This document shows, piece after piece, positions 20,044 through 28,251 of a stretch of DNA of 28,251 nucleotides (within the stretch, counting starts at the first letter, position 1; each line of letters starts with the position of its first letter). The DNA is taken from contig BFEA01000163.1 of NCBI GenBank assembly GCA_003427395.1, positions 422,404-450,654 of the forward strand, written 5' to 3'. The DNA comes from Chara braunii. Taxonomy: Eukaryota > Streptophyta > Charophyceae > Charales > Characeae. The notes under the pieces are model-generated. The model was given only the letters and a program-made list of their open reading frames with translations. It searched no databases and was not told the origin of the DNA. The position numbers and the translations under genes were made by a program.

Positions 20044-21126
20044 CTAACTAACAATGGCTGCACACCGCTCTCCTCTCTCTGCTTCCTTCTGTAAGTCAGC
20101 TCCCTGATGTTCGTTCAGTGCATCAGCACCGCGCTTCGGATTAGGTGTAGTCCTCTCATTGCATTCAAAAAAAACTTCATATGCCAGTCTCGTCCGACAT
20201 CTCACAAGCTCTTGTACTGCTTAAGACTTGACGACGTAATCGACACCCTCTCGATCGCATAACTTCCTCACGTCAGTCGCCTTCAGAGCACTCAACTATT
20301 TGGCTTGTGTTAGCGCATACTCGACTAATCCTTCACTCGACGCTTCTGTCGGGCATACCTTCTTAGGAGTCTCGAACACTTCAGCACTTTGTGCCACCTC
20401 AGTCACCTCAGCCGCCTTCGCCTTCCTTCTCCTCGTGATTGGACTCCTCTTCTTCTCCTCCACTCGGCTTGTCGCCACCCGAGTCGCAGCGGTGCTCTTC
20501 TTTCCTCTCTTTCGAGCCTCCAAAGCTTCAATAAGCTTGTCGGCTTCAGCCCTCACTTCCTCACTGTCTTCGTCTGATTCAGCAATATAGCTACACATCT
20601 CCCGAAGCATACGAGCTTTGGATCGCGGGGATCATTTTTTCGGTTCCAGCGCGGATTGAGGGGCTGTCCCGATCATCAAAGATTGTCGCCGCTGCTGCGC
20701 CAGGATGCGCAGAATAGTCGCCTCCAGTTTCGCCTCTCTCATCTCCTCCTCTCGAATCCTCTCCCCTTCTCTCCTTTCCTCTTCCTCCTTCCTCTTACAT
20801 TCTTCAGCCTCGCGTTGTTTTTTTTCCTCCTTCTCTCTTCGCACGATCCTCCGAAATAGCTCCATCTCGATACTATCCTCCCCCGGTCTCGGTTTGCTAG
20901 TCGCTTGCCAACAATTCCGGGCGTAGTGCCCGTTCTTCCCACAAATAAAGCAAGTGACAGTGCCGAATGGTGCAGCTGGAGCACTACCCGGAGTAACCGT
21001 GTTCTGACCTCCCGCGACAGATGGAGCAAAACCCTGGTGCGCCATACTACGCTTCCCCACATTTTGGTATCCCATAGGTGCGCCCGTCATTCCCTGCCCT
21101 CCCAAACCCAAACCCATAGTGGCCAT
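20044..21126 (-). pseudogene. Zinc-knuckle, charged-helix, SAP-like protein of Penelope-like element
   Basis: A single frame starts at ATG 21126 (GGGATGGCC). It has a Gly/Ala/Pro-rich N-terminus, a zinc knuckle CFICGKNGHYARNC (CX2CX4HX4C), and a long Lys/Glu/Arg helix (RREKEEKKQREAEECKRKEE). After TGA 20634-20632 it continues with acidic and Lys-rich residues (SPITRRRKAKA). After TAG 20298-20296 it reads LSALKATDVRKLCDREGVDY, and after TAA 20223-20221 AVQELVRCRTRLAYE, together resembling a SAP DNA-binding motif. TAG 20046-20044 ends it. By analogy with gag-like ORF1 proteins it may bind element RNA, and the SAP part DNA. That it belongs to the Penelope-like element is inferred from strand and adjacency; it is in a different frame from the nuclease-RT. 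Confidence 0.65.
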
Positions 21127-22309
21127 CCCTTCTCCTACCTTACGATCGTCTCACTAATTCTCCCAGCGTATCTCTACACACGGTACATACACCCTTATTC
21201 TATAAATACGAGAACCCGCACTCGCCCTCTTCACTATCGGAACGAGGATCAAACGATATAGTGTTCTGAGCAATCGTTCACATAATCCTAATTACTCAAT
21301 GATATTTTCCCGGAACCCCCCAACCTGCGATCAGACTCACTTTCGTTCACACTGGCGACATGCGCCCACTCACAACTCAGAGATATGGCATCCATATACG
21401 AGTTCACTTTCAATTGGCTATGGTGACTCAGCGCCCAAACAACTCACTGTTCGCATACACTGGATCACCCTGGATATCCCACACGCTACTCTCTGAAATC
21501 ACACAACACACACACACTGCACACTAATTCTAGCTATGGCGGCTATGGCCACAACTACCCTATCGCTATGCTACGCTCCTCTCTCGCCCACTTCGTCCCC
21601 GGGCGTCACTGCAGACCTCCTTGCACAAGTCGCTGTGGCAGCGCTTCCGCATGGCTCACGCAGGAATGAATGCATGGCTGGGTGCTGCCTCTTGATTTAT
21701 ACTCCTGAAACTCGTTGGTCTACCCTTTGCCATCGGCCCATGGTGCTCACAGTCCCTCGTGGTACTTGCTGGACCGGAGTAGGACTGACTGGACCTGACC
21801 GCTGACTGTACGGGGACTCGCTGCTATCCCACCGAGGTCGTACTGCAATCGCACTGTGGTTTAGTCCACCACTTGGCTCACCACTTGACCACTTGCCCAC
21901 TTGCCGACCTTCTAGAAGCCTACAGCTAAGACTTCTGGACTTCGCTAAGACTTCTATTTAACAGACCTACAGATCGAACCCCTACCACCTACGGACCAAG
22001 GACAGCCTACCAACTGTCTATGAATATACAGGTCACAGGTTCAACTCTCGGGGTCTACACAGGTACTGTACATGAGTAGGGTGAGGACTAGGGATCGAGC
22101 CCTGGGATCTGCATCCGCTACTGCAAAAGGTGAAAACCGTTTCACTCCCGCCGTCCTAAATTCGAGGTCCTCCAATAATATTTTAGTCCAAGGCTCTGAC
22201 TATGTCGGGAGCTGTTTCTAGAAGTTCTGTTGTTGTTAACCAGCGGTCGTCTTCCGGTTCCTGATAGGCAAACCGAACCTTATACTGTTTCTGAGGACGA
22301 CCTCTCCAC
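21127..22309. other. Noncoding interval between the Penelope-like element and element D
   Basis: I see no supported gene. The left part is AC-rich (microsatellite-like at 21502-21523). Small repeats include four CCACTTG units at about 21866-21905 and two GCTAAGACTTCT units near 21925-21955. B-box-like GATCGAACCCC (near 21972), GGTTCAACTC (near 22038) and GGGATCGAGCCC (near 22092) suggest SINE debris. The right end may hold the LTR or leader of element D, but no paired repeat confirms this. Confidence 0.4.
21200..21208. promoter_or_regulatory. Possible TATA box
   Basis: The plus strand reads TATAAATA at 21201-21208; the minus strand reads TATTTATAG. The minus-strand reading lies about 75 bp before the ATG of the zinc-knuckle frame, a plausible promoter distance. 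On the plus strand no gene starts nearby. AT-rich chance matches are common. Confidence 0.25.
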
Positions 22310-25248
22310 TTGAGAGAGCATGAGTGTAGACTCCCTAGTCCATCAGGTGAAGTTAAGATTGCCCGCCTGTTTCATGTGTCAGGTGTAGACAACACCTTGG
22401 CGCATTGTTGTCTCAGTGCTGCCGCGTTCGCGCGGTTTGTGAAGGAGCGACTAGAAGAGCAGGTCTTTGTAGTCTATGTTAGACCTGTCTCTGAGGCTAA
22501 GGAAGAGGTGAGTTCCACAGATCCAACCATAGTCAAACTGTTGGAAGAGTTCAAGGACTTAACTGAGTCGCCGACAGGAGTAGTGTCGCGACCCATCCAA
22601 CACAGGATAGAGATAGAGCTTGGCAGTAGAACTCCTAAGGGAGCAGTCTACAGGATGTCCCCTAGAGAGTTGGAGGAGCTACGCAAGCAGTTAGACGAGT
22701 TCCTCGAGAAAGGGTGGATCAGGCCCAGTTCGTCTCCTTTTGGAGCACCAGTCCTGTTTGTCCCCAAGAAGGAAGGAGAGCTTCGTATGTGTATAGACTA
22801 TAGGGGTTTGAATGCGATTACTGTGAAGAATGATGAACCGCTGCCCAGGATAGATGACCTTCTAGATCGGGTGCAGGGTTGTAAGTATTTCTCTAAGATA
22901 GATCTAAAGTCCGGTTATCATCAGATAGAAGTCCATCCTGATGACCAGTATAAGACTGCGTTTCGTACTAGATATGGGCATTATGAGTTCATAGTGAATT
23001 CATAGTGATGCCCTTTGGACTAACCAATGCGCCAGCCACATTTCAGGTTGTATGAACGATCTGCTTAGACCCTGGTTAGATAGATTTGTTGTAGTGTATT
23101 TAGATGACATTTTAGTTTTCAGCAGGACCCTCCAAGAGCATCAGGGTCATCTGAGGCAGGTCTTGGAGAAGTTGAGAGAGTCAAACTTCAAGATCAACGC
23201 AAAGAAGTGCGAGTGGGCCAAGACACAGGTCTTGTACTTGGGCCACGTATTAGACGGAGATGGCATTAAGCCAGAGGACAGCAAGATAGCGGCAATCAGA
23301 GATTGGCCGACGCCCCGCACGTTGACTAAGTTGCGGTCGTTCCTAGGCCAAGCTAACTACTATAGGAAGTTCGTAAGGAACTTCTCCACTATCGCCGCTC
23401 CCTTGCGTAGATTGCTAAAGAAAGAGGCGATCTGGCAATGGGACAAAGACTGTACGTCTGCGCTAAAGAGATTAAAACGCGCATTGATAGAGTACCCTGT
23501 TCTCAAAGTAGCTGATCCGTCTTTGCCATTTGTCGTCACCACAGACGCGAGTCAATATGGGATAGGCGCCGTGTTACAGCAGGATGACAGCAATGGATAT
23601 AGACCCGTAGACGGCGTAGAGTTCATGTCAGCGAGGATGCCCTCAGAGAAGGTAGCCACCTCGACGTACGAGAGAGAACTCTACGCTCTTAGGCAGGCCT
23701 TAGAGCACTGGAAGCATAACCTGCTTGAGAGGCACTTCAAAGTGTACTCAGACCACGAAACTGTTAGATGGTTAAAGACCCAGGCCAAAATGACACCTAA
23801 GTTGACTAGGTGGGCCGCTGAAATAGACCAGTACGACTTTGAGCTCAAACCGGTCAAAGGCAAGTCCAATGTAGTTGCGGATGCTCTGAGTAGGAGATCA
23901 GACTACTTTGGAGCAATAGTTCACTATCTGGATATAGCTAGAGACCTGCAAGAGAAAGTTAGACAGGCATATGCGCAGGACCCTATCTATAGTGACCTCC
24001 TCAAGAGAGTCAAGGAGGCCCCAGAGACTGAGCCAGATTACCGCACTACAGAGGGTCTGCTATTCGAGAAGACTAATGTGTTCGATCGCCTGTGCGTTCC
24101 TAATAGCGAGGAGATTCGTAGTTTGATCCCAGGGGAATGCCACGTTACTGAGGGACATTTCGGTTGGCAGAAGACCTTAGCCAACCTGATGCATGCGTAT
24201 ACCTGGCCAGGAATGAAAGCTGACTGCATAGAGTATGTTCACAGTTGCAAAGTTTGCCAGCGTAACAAGAGCACTACACGTGCCCCTCTAGGTCTTCTCA
24301 GACCCTTGCCAATCCCAGACCAGCCGGGAGACTCAATCTCCACTGATTTTATGGATGCCGGTGTCAAGAGTAGACACGGCCAGAGCCAAGTCATGGTCAT
24401 AGTTTACCGTTTTAGTAAGTATGCAGTTTTTGTTCCTTTGCCTGCAGAGCCACGCACAGACTTAGTTATACGGAAGTTCTTTGATTTTTGGGTTAGTGAG
24501 AATGGAGTCCCATTGTCAATAGTTAGCGATAGAGATAGTCGCTTCACCAGCCAGAACTGGCAAGAATTCTAGGGAGTCTACGGATCTAAGTTGTTGATGT
24601 CGTCTGGCCGCCACCCAGAGACCAACGGTCAAATGAACAAGATCCTACAACAAGTTCTGCGCATGTACATTAGACCCGATCAGATTAACTAGGACGAGAT
24701 GTTACCTAAGGTAGCTAGTGCATACAATAACAGCGTGCATCTATCCACCTGTCGCACTCCCAATGAGCTGCACAAGTCCTTTAGACCGCGCAGACCGTTT
24801 GAAGGGCTGAACCGGGATCAGATCCACAGGCTACCGCCCGGTACCAGGGAGTTTGCGATACAGCACGAGAGAGAGTTAGCTACAGTTGTTGAAAACCTCA
24901 GGAAGGCCCAACATCGAATGATAGAACAGGCAAATAAGCACCGTCGCCCGTCTCGGTTTCAAGTAGGCGACTTAGTCTGGGTCAAGTCCAAAGAGTTTGC
25001 ACCCGAGGAGAACATCTCGCAGAAGTAACCGCCTGCTTATAGAGGACCGTGGCCAGTTCTAGAAGTCAAGGGCGGAGAGGATGGACCGTCCTACACTATA
25101 GAAATTCCAGCCCACCTCCATACCTACCAAGTGTTCCATGCTTCGAAGCTACTGCCGTGTGTCACAAGTCAACAGTTCCCTTCAAGAAGATCCATGATCC
25201 CTCCGGACATGGATGGCAGATATGACATTGACGACATAGTAGAAGAAG
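22310..25248 (+). mobile_element. Partial gypsy element D (pol only)
   Basis: The element begins in the linker between protease and RT and ends at the first residues of a chromodomain. Gag, protease and recognisable LTRs are absent on this strand. Codon choice and sequence differ from elements A and B, so it is a separate family. It meets element E head-on at about 25248. Confidence 0.85.
22310..25248 (+). pseudogene. pol: Pol of element D (RT, RNase H, integrase)
   Basis: The start at TTG 22310 is nominal; a stop lies at 22292-22294. [27 protein letters not shown], then an 11-bp tandem duplication (22988-23009) shifts the frame inside motif B, and about one base is missing near 23048. From ATG 23052: YLDD (23097-23108), LSF-type FLGQANYYRKF, RNase H with TTDAS, YERELYAL, YSDHE and VADALSRR. 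Integrase: CHVTEGHFG and CKVCQ zinc residues, TDFMD, VSDRDSRFTS, then HPETNGQMNK where gypsy has GQTE, so the catalytic Glu is Asn (24636-24638). In-frame stops are TAG 24570-24572, TAG 24690-24692 and TAA 25026-25028; the first two may each have been Trp codons. The C-terminus ends GRYDIDDIVEEE, like the start of a chromodomain. It is inactive. Confidence 0.9.
22988..23009 (+). repeat. 11-bp tandem duplication in RT of element D
   Basis: TTCATAGTGAA is followed by TTCATAGTGAT. The extra unit breaks the codons for EFIVMPFG in RT motif B and creates the stop after VNS. Confidence 0.85.
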
Positions 25249-25857
25249 AGTGTGGCCCCTGCTGCCTTTCCCCAATCCATCCCTAACACTACGTCAAAAG
25301 GAAGGTCATCTTGTACGAGGAGAGTCAGGGAATGGAGAACTTTCTCCACCTTCCCATCCTTCTCTAGGCGAAGGTACGCCTGGACTCCCTCTACGTAGTC
25401 CTCAACACGCATCGTGCGGTTGTCCTGCGAGGACACTGACTATGGGGTCTGCTAACTTTTGGACTTTCAGTCCTAACCTCAACTTCTTCAGCGCCCTACG
25501 GCTAATGTAACTGCGGGTGGCCCCTGAGTCTATAAGGGCCCCTACTCTACTTCTAAACACTTCTACATCTACCAAGATCAGTTGTCCCTTACTCTCCTTC
25601 TTCATTTTAGCCCAGGCTGGCATCCTCTCCTTCAATTCCTCTGCCACGCCTGTGAGGGACGTGCCTAGAGAGACGCTAACACAAGCAGTCGTTGGACAAC
25701 TAGCTAGGCACGGGCCTGCAACGTCTGCAATAGGCTCATGTGGTTTGGGAGTTTCTTGTTCGCGCGCGCTCGCTTCGCCACATGGCCTTGAAGTAGGGAC
25801 CAGTTGCGACCCCTACTGGCGGCTGCCTTTTGACTGCTGGGCAGCCCATCGGGCCTA
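25182..25857 (-). pseudogene. Aspartic protease region of element E
   Basis: Downstream of the gag TAG the same frame continues past a second TAG to MAEELKERMPAWAKMKKESK and the active-site segment GALIDSGATRSYIS (DSG). A frame change near 25425-25435 leads to SSQDNRTMRVEDYVEG and FDVVLGMDWG, the second conserved protease motif. Past about 25249 the frame reads antisense to element D and is meaningless. The enzyme would cut gag-pol during particle maturation. Confidence 0.8.
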
Positions 25858-27170
25858 TCTGTACTTAGGACACAATTTAATTACGTGGGCCGGGTCACCA
25901 CAAAACATGCACTGACCCTGGTCAACGCGTTCCTGCCATATGCGCTGGTCCAAGCCCAAATCTTCCCAGGGCCTGCCCTGTGGCAAGCCTGGGTGCCATC
26001 CTCCTTGAGGTGCCCTTCCACCTCGTCGTTGTGGGGACCGATAAGAACCCTGGCGATTTGGCGGGGGACCTTGACCCCTACCTCCCGCTTGGCGGTTCCC
26101 TGGTCCGCCAACCCCCTGTGCGCCCGGTCCTCGGCCTCCCATGGCCTGGCCCCTTTGGCTCTGGCCTCCTCCTCTACCCTGCGGCTTCCCTCCAGCCGCG
26201 ACAACAGCATAAGACCTCCCTTGCCCCATACTACTGTCCTCATCCTCAAGGCCCCACTCGATCTGACTATATGGGACCTCATCAGTACCACCTTCCTCTA
26301 AAGTAAGGATCATGTGATCCTTGGCCCTGACTTGGCAAAAGATGGTACGACCTTTCCACTTCTTCCCCTTGTCTAAGTCCTTATGCCAGAAAGTGGTAAC
26401 TGACATGGACTTGGCCTCAAACAGCACCACCTCTCTATTGAGCGCATCATACGTCATGGTGGGCTGTTGGGATTTGTCAAAGAAATGCCCGCGCAGGGCC
26501 TCTGGCATGGCACGATAAAATAACTGGACCAACTGGGGCTCAGTCACCCCATGGTCCGGGACGGCCACCAGGTCGTCCATAACGGCTTTGAGTGCCTTGG
26601 CACTCCTCCACTGTCGTGAGTGAATAGTTTGGAGCTTGTCAGAGGCTCTAACGCCCCTGCGAAGGTCAGCGAATCGCTCCCTAAGGAGCTCGAAGAATTG
26701 AGGGAGGGGGGTAACCTTGGAATAGGCGACCATGTTGTTTTCACAACCGGTCGCTCGCGCGCTGCTTCGTCCTTGAGGGCCTGGAAGGCTACCAGGACCT
26801 GATCGTCCTGTACGATATGCTGTAAGTAAATGTAACTGTTTATGCTAGCCTCCCAGTTATCAAAGTTCTCGTCAGACTTAGCCTCGCCCTCAGCCTCGCT
26901 CTCAATGGCACCCTCACATAACTTCCCCACGTTGTCTCTCAACCATCAGACTTCTCCTCCAACGTGGGTAACCATCTCGCGCGCAAAATCCCGAAAACCG
27001 GACCGCATGGCCTTCAGGGCTACCTCTTGTGCTCTATTGGCTTGGCGTTCCTCCATCCAAACTGCGCTCAACACCTCCAGGTACCCGAACACCTTATCCC
27101 ATTTGGCCTTGTCGTCTGCCTGATCCCTACAATCCTTCATCTTCGCCACCTCTGCGGTCAACCTCACCAC
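25249..27170 (-). mobile_element. Partial gypsy element E (gag and protease only)
   Basis: On the minus strand, gag capsid, zinc knuckle and aspartic protease follow each other in nearly one frame. The element then ends seven residues after the GMDW motif of protease, exactly where it meets element D. Leader and LTR are not identified to the right. E supplies what D lacks, in opposite orientation. Confidence 0.8.
25858..27170 (-). pseudogene. gag: Gag of element E
   Basis: Pieces at 27170-26946 and 26942-26544 share one frame, separated by TGA 26948-26946. A single indel near 26745 then moves the frame to 26733-25858. Visible parts are an N-terminal helix-rich segment, a retrotransposon capsid domain (DNWEASINSYIYLQ..., then FFELLRERFADLRRG and RAMPEALRGHF), a Gly/Gln/Arg-rich linker, and a zinc knuckle CMFCGDPAHVIKLC (CX2CX4HX4C) for RNA binding. 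The start at 27170 is GTG and nominal. TAG 25857-25855 follows KYR, but the same frame runs on to the protease, so gag and protease were probably one reading frame. Confidence 0.85.
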
Positions 27171-27719
27171 GTAGACTCTAACCCCTGACTGACAAACCTA
27201 CTGACTCAATCTAAGACTCACAGAATCCGGACAAGGATCCTGCCAACTAGGGTCTCTAGCCTAGACCTACACTATGGCTGTCACTACTAGACCTGTTGCT
27301 GATCAGGAGGTATTTAAGGAGATCCCCCGTAACTCCTCAGGAATTATTTAACGTCGCAAACAGGACGACGCGATCAGCAGGTCTCTCAAGACTTAGACGG
27401 CCTGTTGTGCAGCCCACAGCTCGGATTTTGGGCCTACCGTGTCACATCGAGCAGCCCGCCGGTCAGTACTGGTCCTTGGGAGGGTTAGGCGCTCGGGACA
27501 GTCGAGTCGTCAGACAGTCTTTAGCCCTACTCAGCGCGTGTGGGTTTGGTCAACAAGGCCCTATCCTTCATCCACGGAGTACTATCACCTAGACAGAAGA
27601 GACTGGATGCAGAAAGAAGAGACAAATAGGTTGGACTCAGCAAGTACCACAGGGTGTGTGCTCATCCATAGGGCGAGGGATAGGCTGAAGGCTTGGCGAG
27701 ATTTTACCGGCTCCAGCTT
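27171..27719. other. Unassigned DNA upstream of gag E
   Basis: There is no convincing gene; the open frames lack domains. On the minus strand it would hold the leader and perhaps the LTR of element E, but I find no paired terminal repeat. TATTTAAGG near 27310 is a weak TATA-like site. Confidence 0.4.
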
Positions 27720-27920
27720 GGTCAAAGTCTTGGTCAAAGTCTTGGTCAAAGTCTTGGTCAACGCTCGGCCAACGCTCGGTCAACGCTCGGTCAACGCTCG
27801 GTCAACGCTCGGTCAACGCTCCAGTCAACCCTTGGTCAACTCCGGTCAACCCCTGGTCAACTCGGATTAACTCCCGGTCAACGCCGGTCAACTCTGGTCA
27901 ACGCCTCCGGTCAACTTCCC
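27720..27920 (+). repeat. GGTCAA minisatellite (W-box-like)
   Basis: About 15 exact GGTCAA hexamers occur in 200 bp, first as 12-bp units (GGTCAAAGTCTT), then 11-bp units (GGTCAACGCTC), then irregular spacing to about 27918. GGTCAA is the complement of TTGACC, the WRKY-binding W-box. Open frames across it are repeat translations. Confidence 0.9.
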
Positions 27921-28205
27921 GGCTATGGCGGCCGGTTTTACCTTCGTCGCCACCCTTCACCTTCCTTCCCTTCACCTCGCCTCTCCCTTCTTCACCCTGA
28001 CTGTCTTTTTTTTTTTTTTTTGATCGTCTCTCTCTCTTCCTCTTCTCGGCTATGGCTTCTCTCTCCCTTCTCAGTCTCTTCCTCTGTCCACTCTCTCTTC
28101 CTCCTTCGTCACTCCGTGGTCGACTCCGCGGCTATGGCCGCAATCTTCTTCTTCGTGGGACTGCACAACAACTTCACAGGTACGTAACAGCCAAACTTGT
28201 ATCGC
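27921..28205 (+). other. Pyrimidine-rich tract with a possible first exon
   Basis: CT-rich DNA contains ATG at 28134 in GGCTATGGCCGC, an open run of 15 codons (MAAIFFFVGLHNNFT), and CACAG/GTACGT at 28180, a good splice-donor match. It may be a first coding exon of a gene continuing to the right. It is too short to support alone. Confidence 0.2.

Positions 28206-28251
<46 letters not shown>
28206..28251. repeat. CT microsatellite at the window end
   Basis: A nearly pure CT repeat runs to the last base. Confidence 0.95.

Larger units (their letters stand above)
17347..21126 (-). mobile_element. Penelope-like element with N-terminal GIY-YIG nuclease
   Basis: On the minus strand the order is zinc knuckle/charged helix/SAP-like frame, GIY-YIG nuclease, CxC linker, reverse transcriptase. 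Canonical Penelope-like elements carry GIY-YIG after RT. The order here matches the permuted clade I recall as Naiad/Chlamys, defined by an N-terminal nuclease and a CxC motif; Chlamys is reported from green algae and spike mosses. Such elements insert by nuclease nicking and target-primed reverse transcription, often near microsatellites. This copy has three in-frame TGA codons, TAG and TAA stops and at least one frameshift, so it is dead. The ends are not defined by the sequence. Confidence 0.8.

Noticed and set aside
25885-26306. Plus-strand frames opposite gag E
   Set aside because: They are antisense to the Gly/Gln/Arg-rich linker and zinc knuckle of gag E.
1-28251. CRISPR array or prokaryotic defence system
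   Set aside because: No regularly spaced direct repeats with unique spacers, and the content is eukaryotic retroelements. The GGTCAA array has no spacers.

Overview
The window is repeat-dominated nuclear DNA from a green-lineage eukaryote. I see no intact host gene, rRNA, bacterial operon or CRISPR array. The evidence is Ty3/gypsy retrotransposons with chromodomains, TTTAGGG-type telomere-box motifs, a Penelope-like element with an N-terminal GIY-YIG nuclease (a form I recall from green algae, spike mosses and slime moulds), and long CT/CA/A microsatellites. A streptophyte alga such as Chara would fit, but the species is inference. Single N bases and one 38-base gap show a draft assembly of multi-copy DNA.

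Layout. (1) About 1-9196, + strand: gypsy element A, with a pyrimidine-rich leader, gag (1307-3369), pol with protease, RT, RNase H, integrase and chromodomain (to 7731), a 3' noncoding region with tandem repeats, and an LTR-like 320-bp segment with 11-bp inverted ends (8877-9196). (2) About 9375-14930, - strand: element B, a relative of A facing it, with gag tandemly duplicated (about 1.6 kb twice) and everything after the protease lost. (3) 14935-17004: microsatellites, the assembly gap, and two unrelated degenerate tandem-repeat blocks, one C-rich and one AT-rich. (4) 17347-21126, - strand: a decayed Penelope-like element whose frame runs GIY-YIG nuclease, CxC linker, RT. Upstream on the same strand is a frame with a zinc knuckle, a charged helix and a SAP-like motif. 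(5) 22310-25248, + strand: gypsy element D, only RT, RNase H, integrase and the start of a chromodomain. (6) 25249-27170, - strand: gypsy element E, only gag and protease. D and E are complementary halves in opposite orientation and may be one rearranged element. (7) 27171-28251: noncoding DNA with a GGTCAA minisatellite, a pyrimidine-rich tract and CT repeats.

All mobile-element genes here are broken. Element A has frameshifts in gag and pol, two in-frame TAG codons, and an Asp-to-Glu change at an integrase catalytic position. D has two frameshifts, three stops and a lost integrase Glu. The Penelope-like element has in-frame TGA codons and a frameshift in RT motif A. None looks autonomous. 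Working together, such genes would package and copy element RNA (gag, RT, RNase H) and insert it (integrase with a chromatin-reading chromodomain, or GIY-YIG nicking with target-primed reverse transcription).

The most interesting items are the permuted Penelope-like element with its zinc-knuckle/SAP companion, the repeated 40-bp imperfect palindromes and telomere boxes shared by the A and B leaders, a 57-residue Ser/Pro/Thr-rich insertion in the RNase H of A, and the split, inverted D/E pair.
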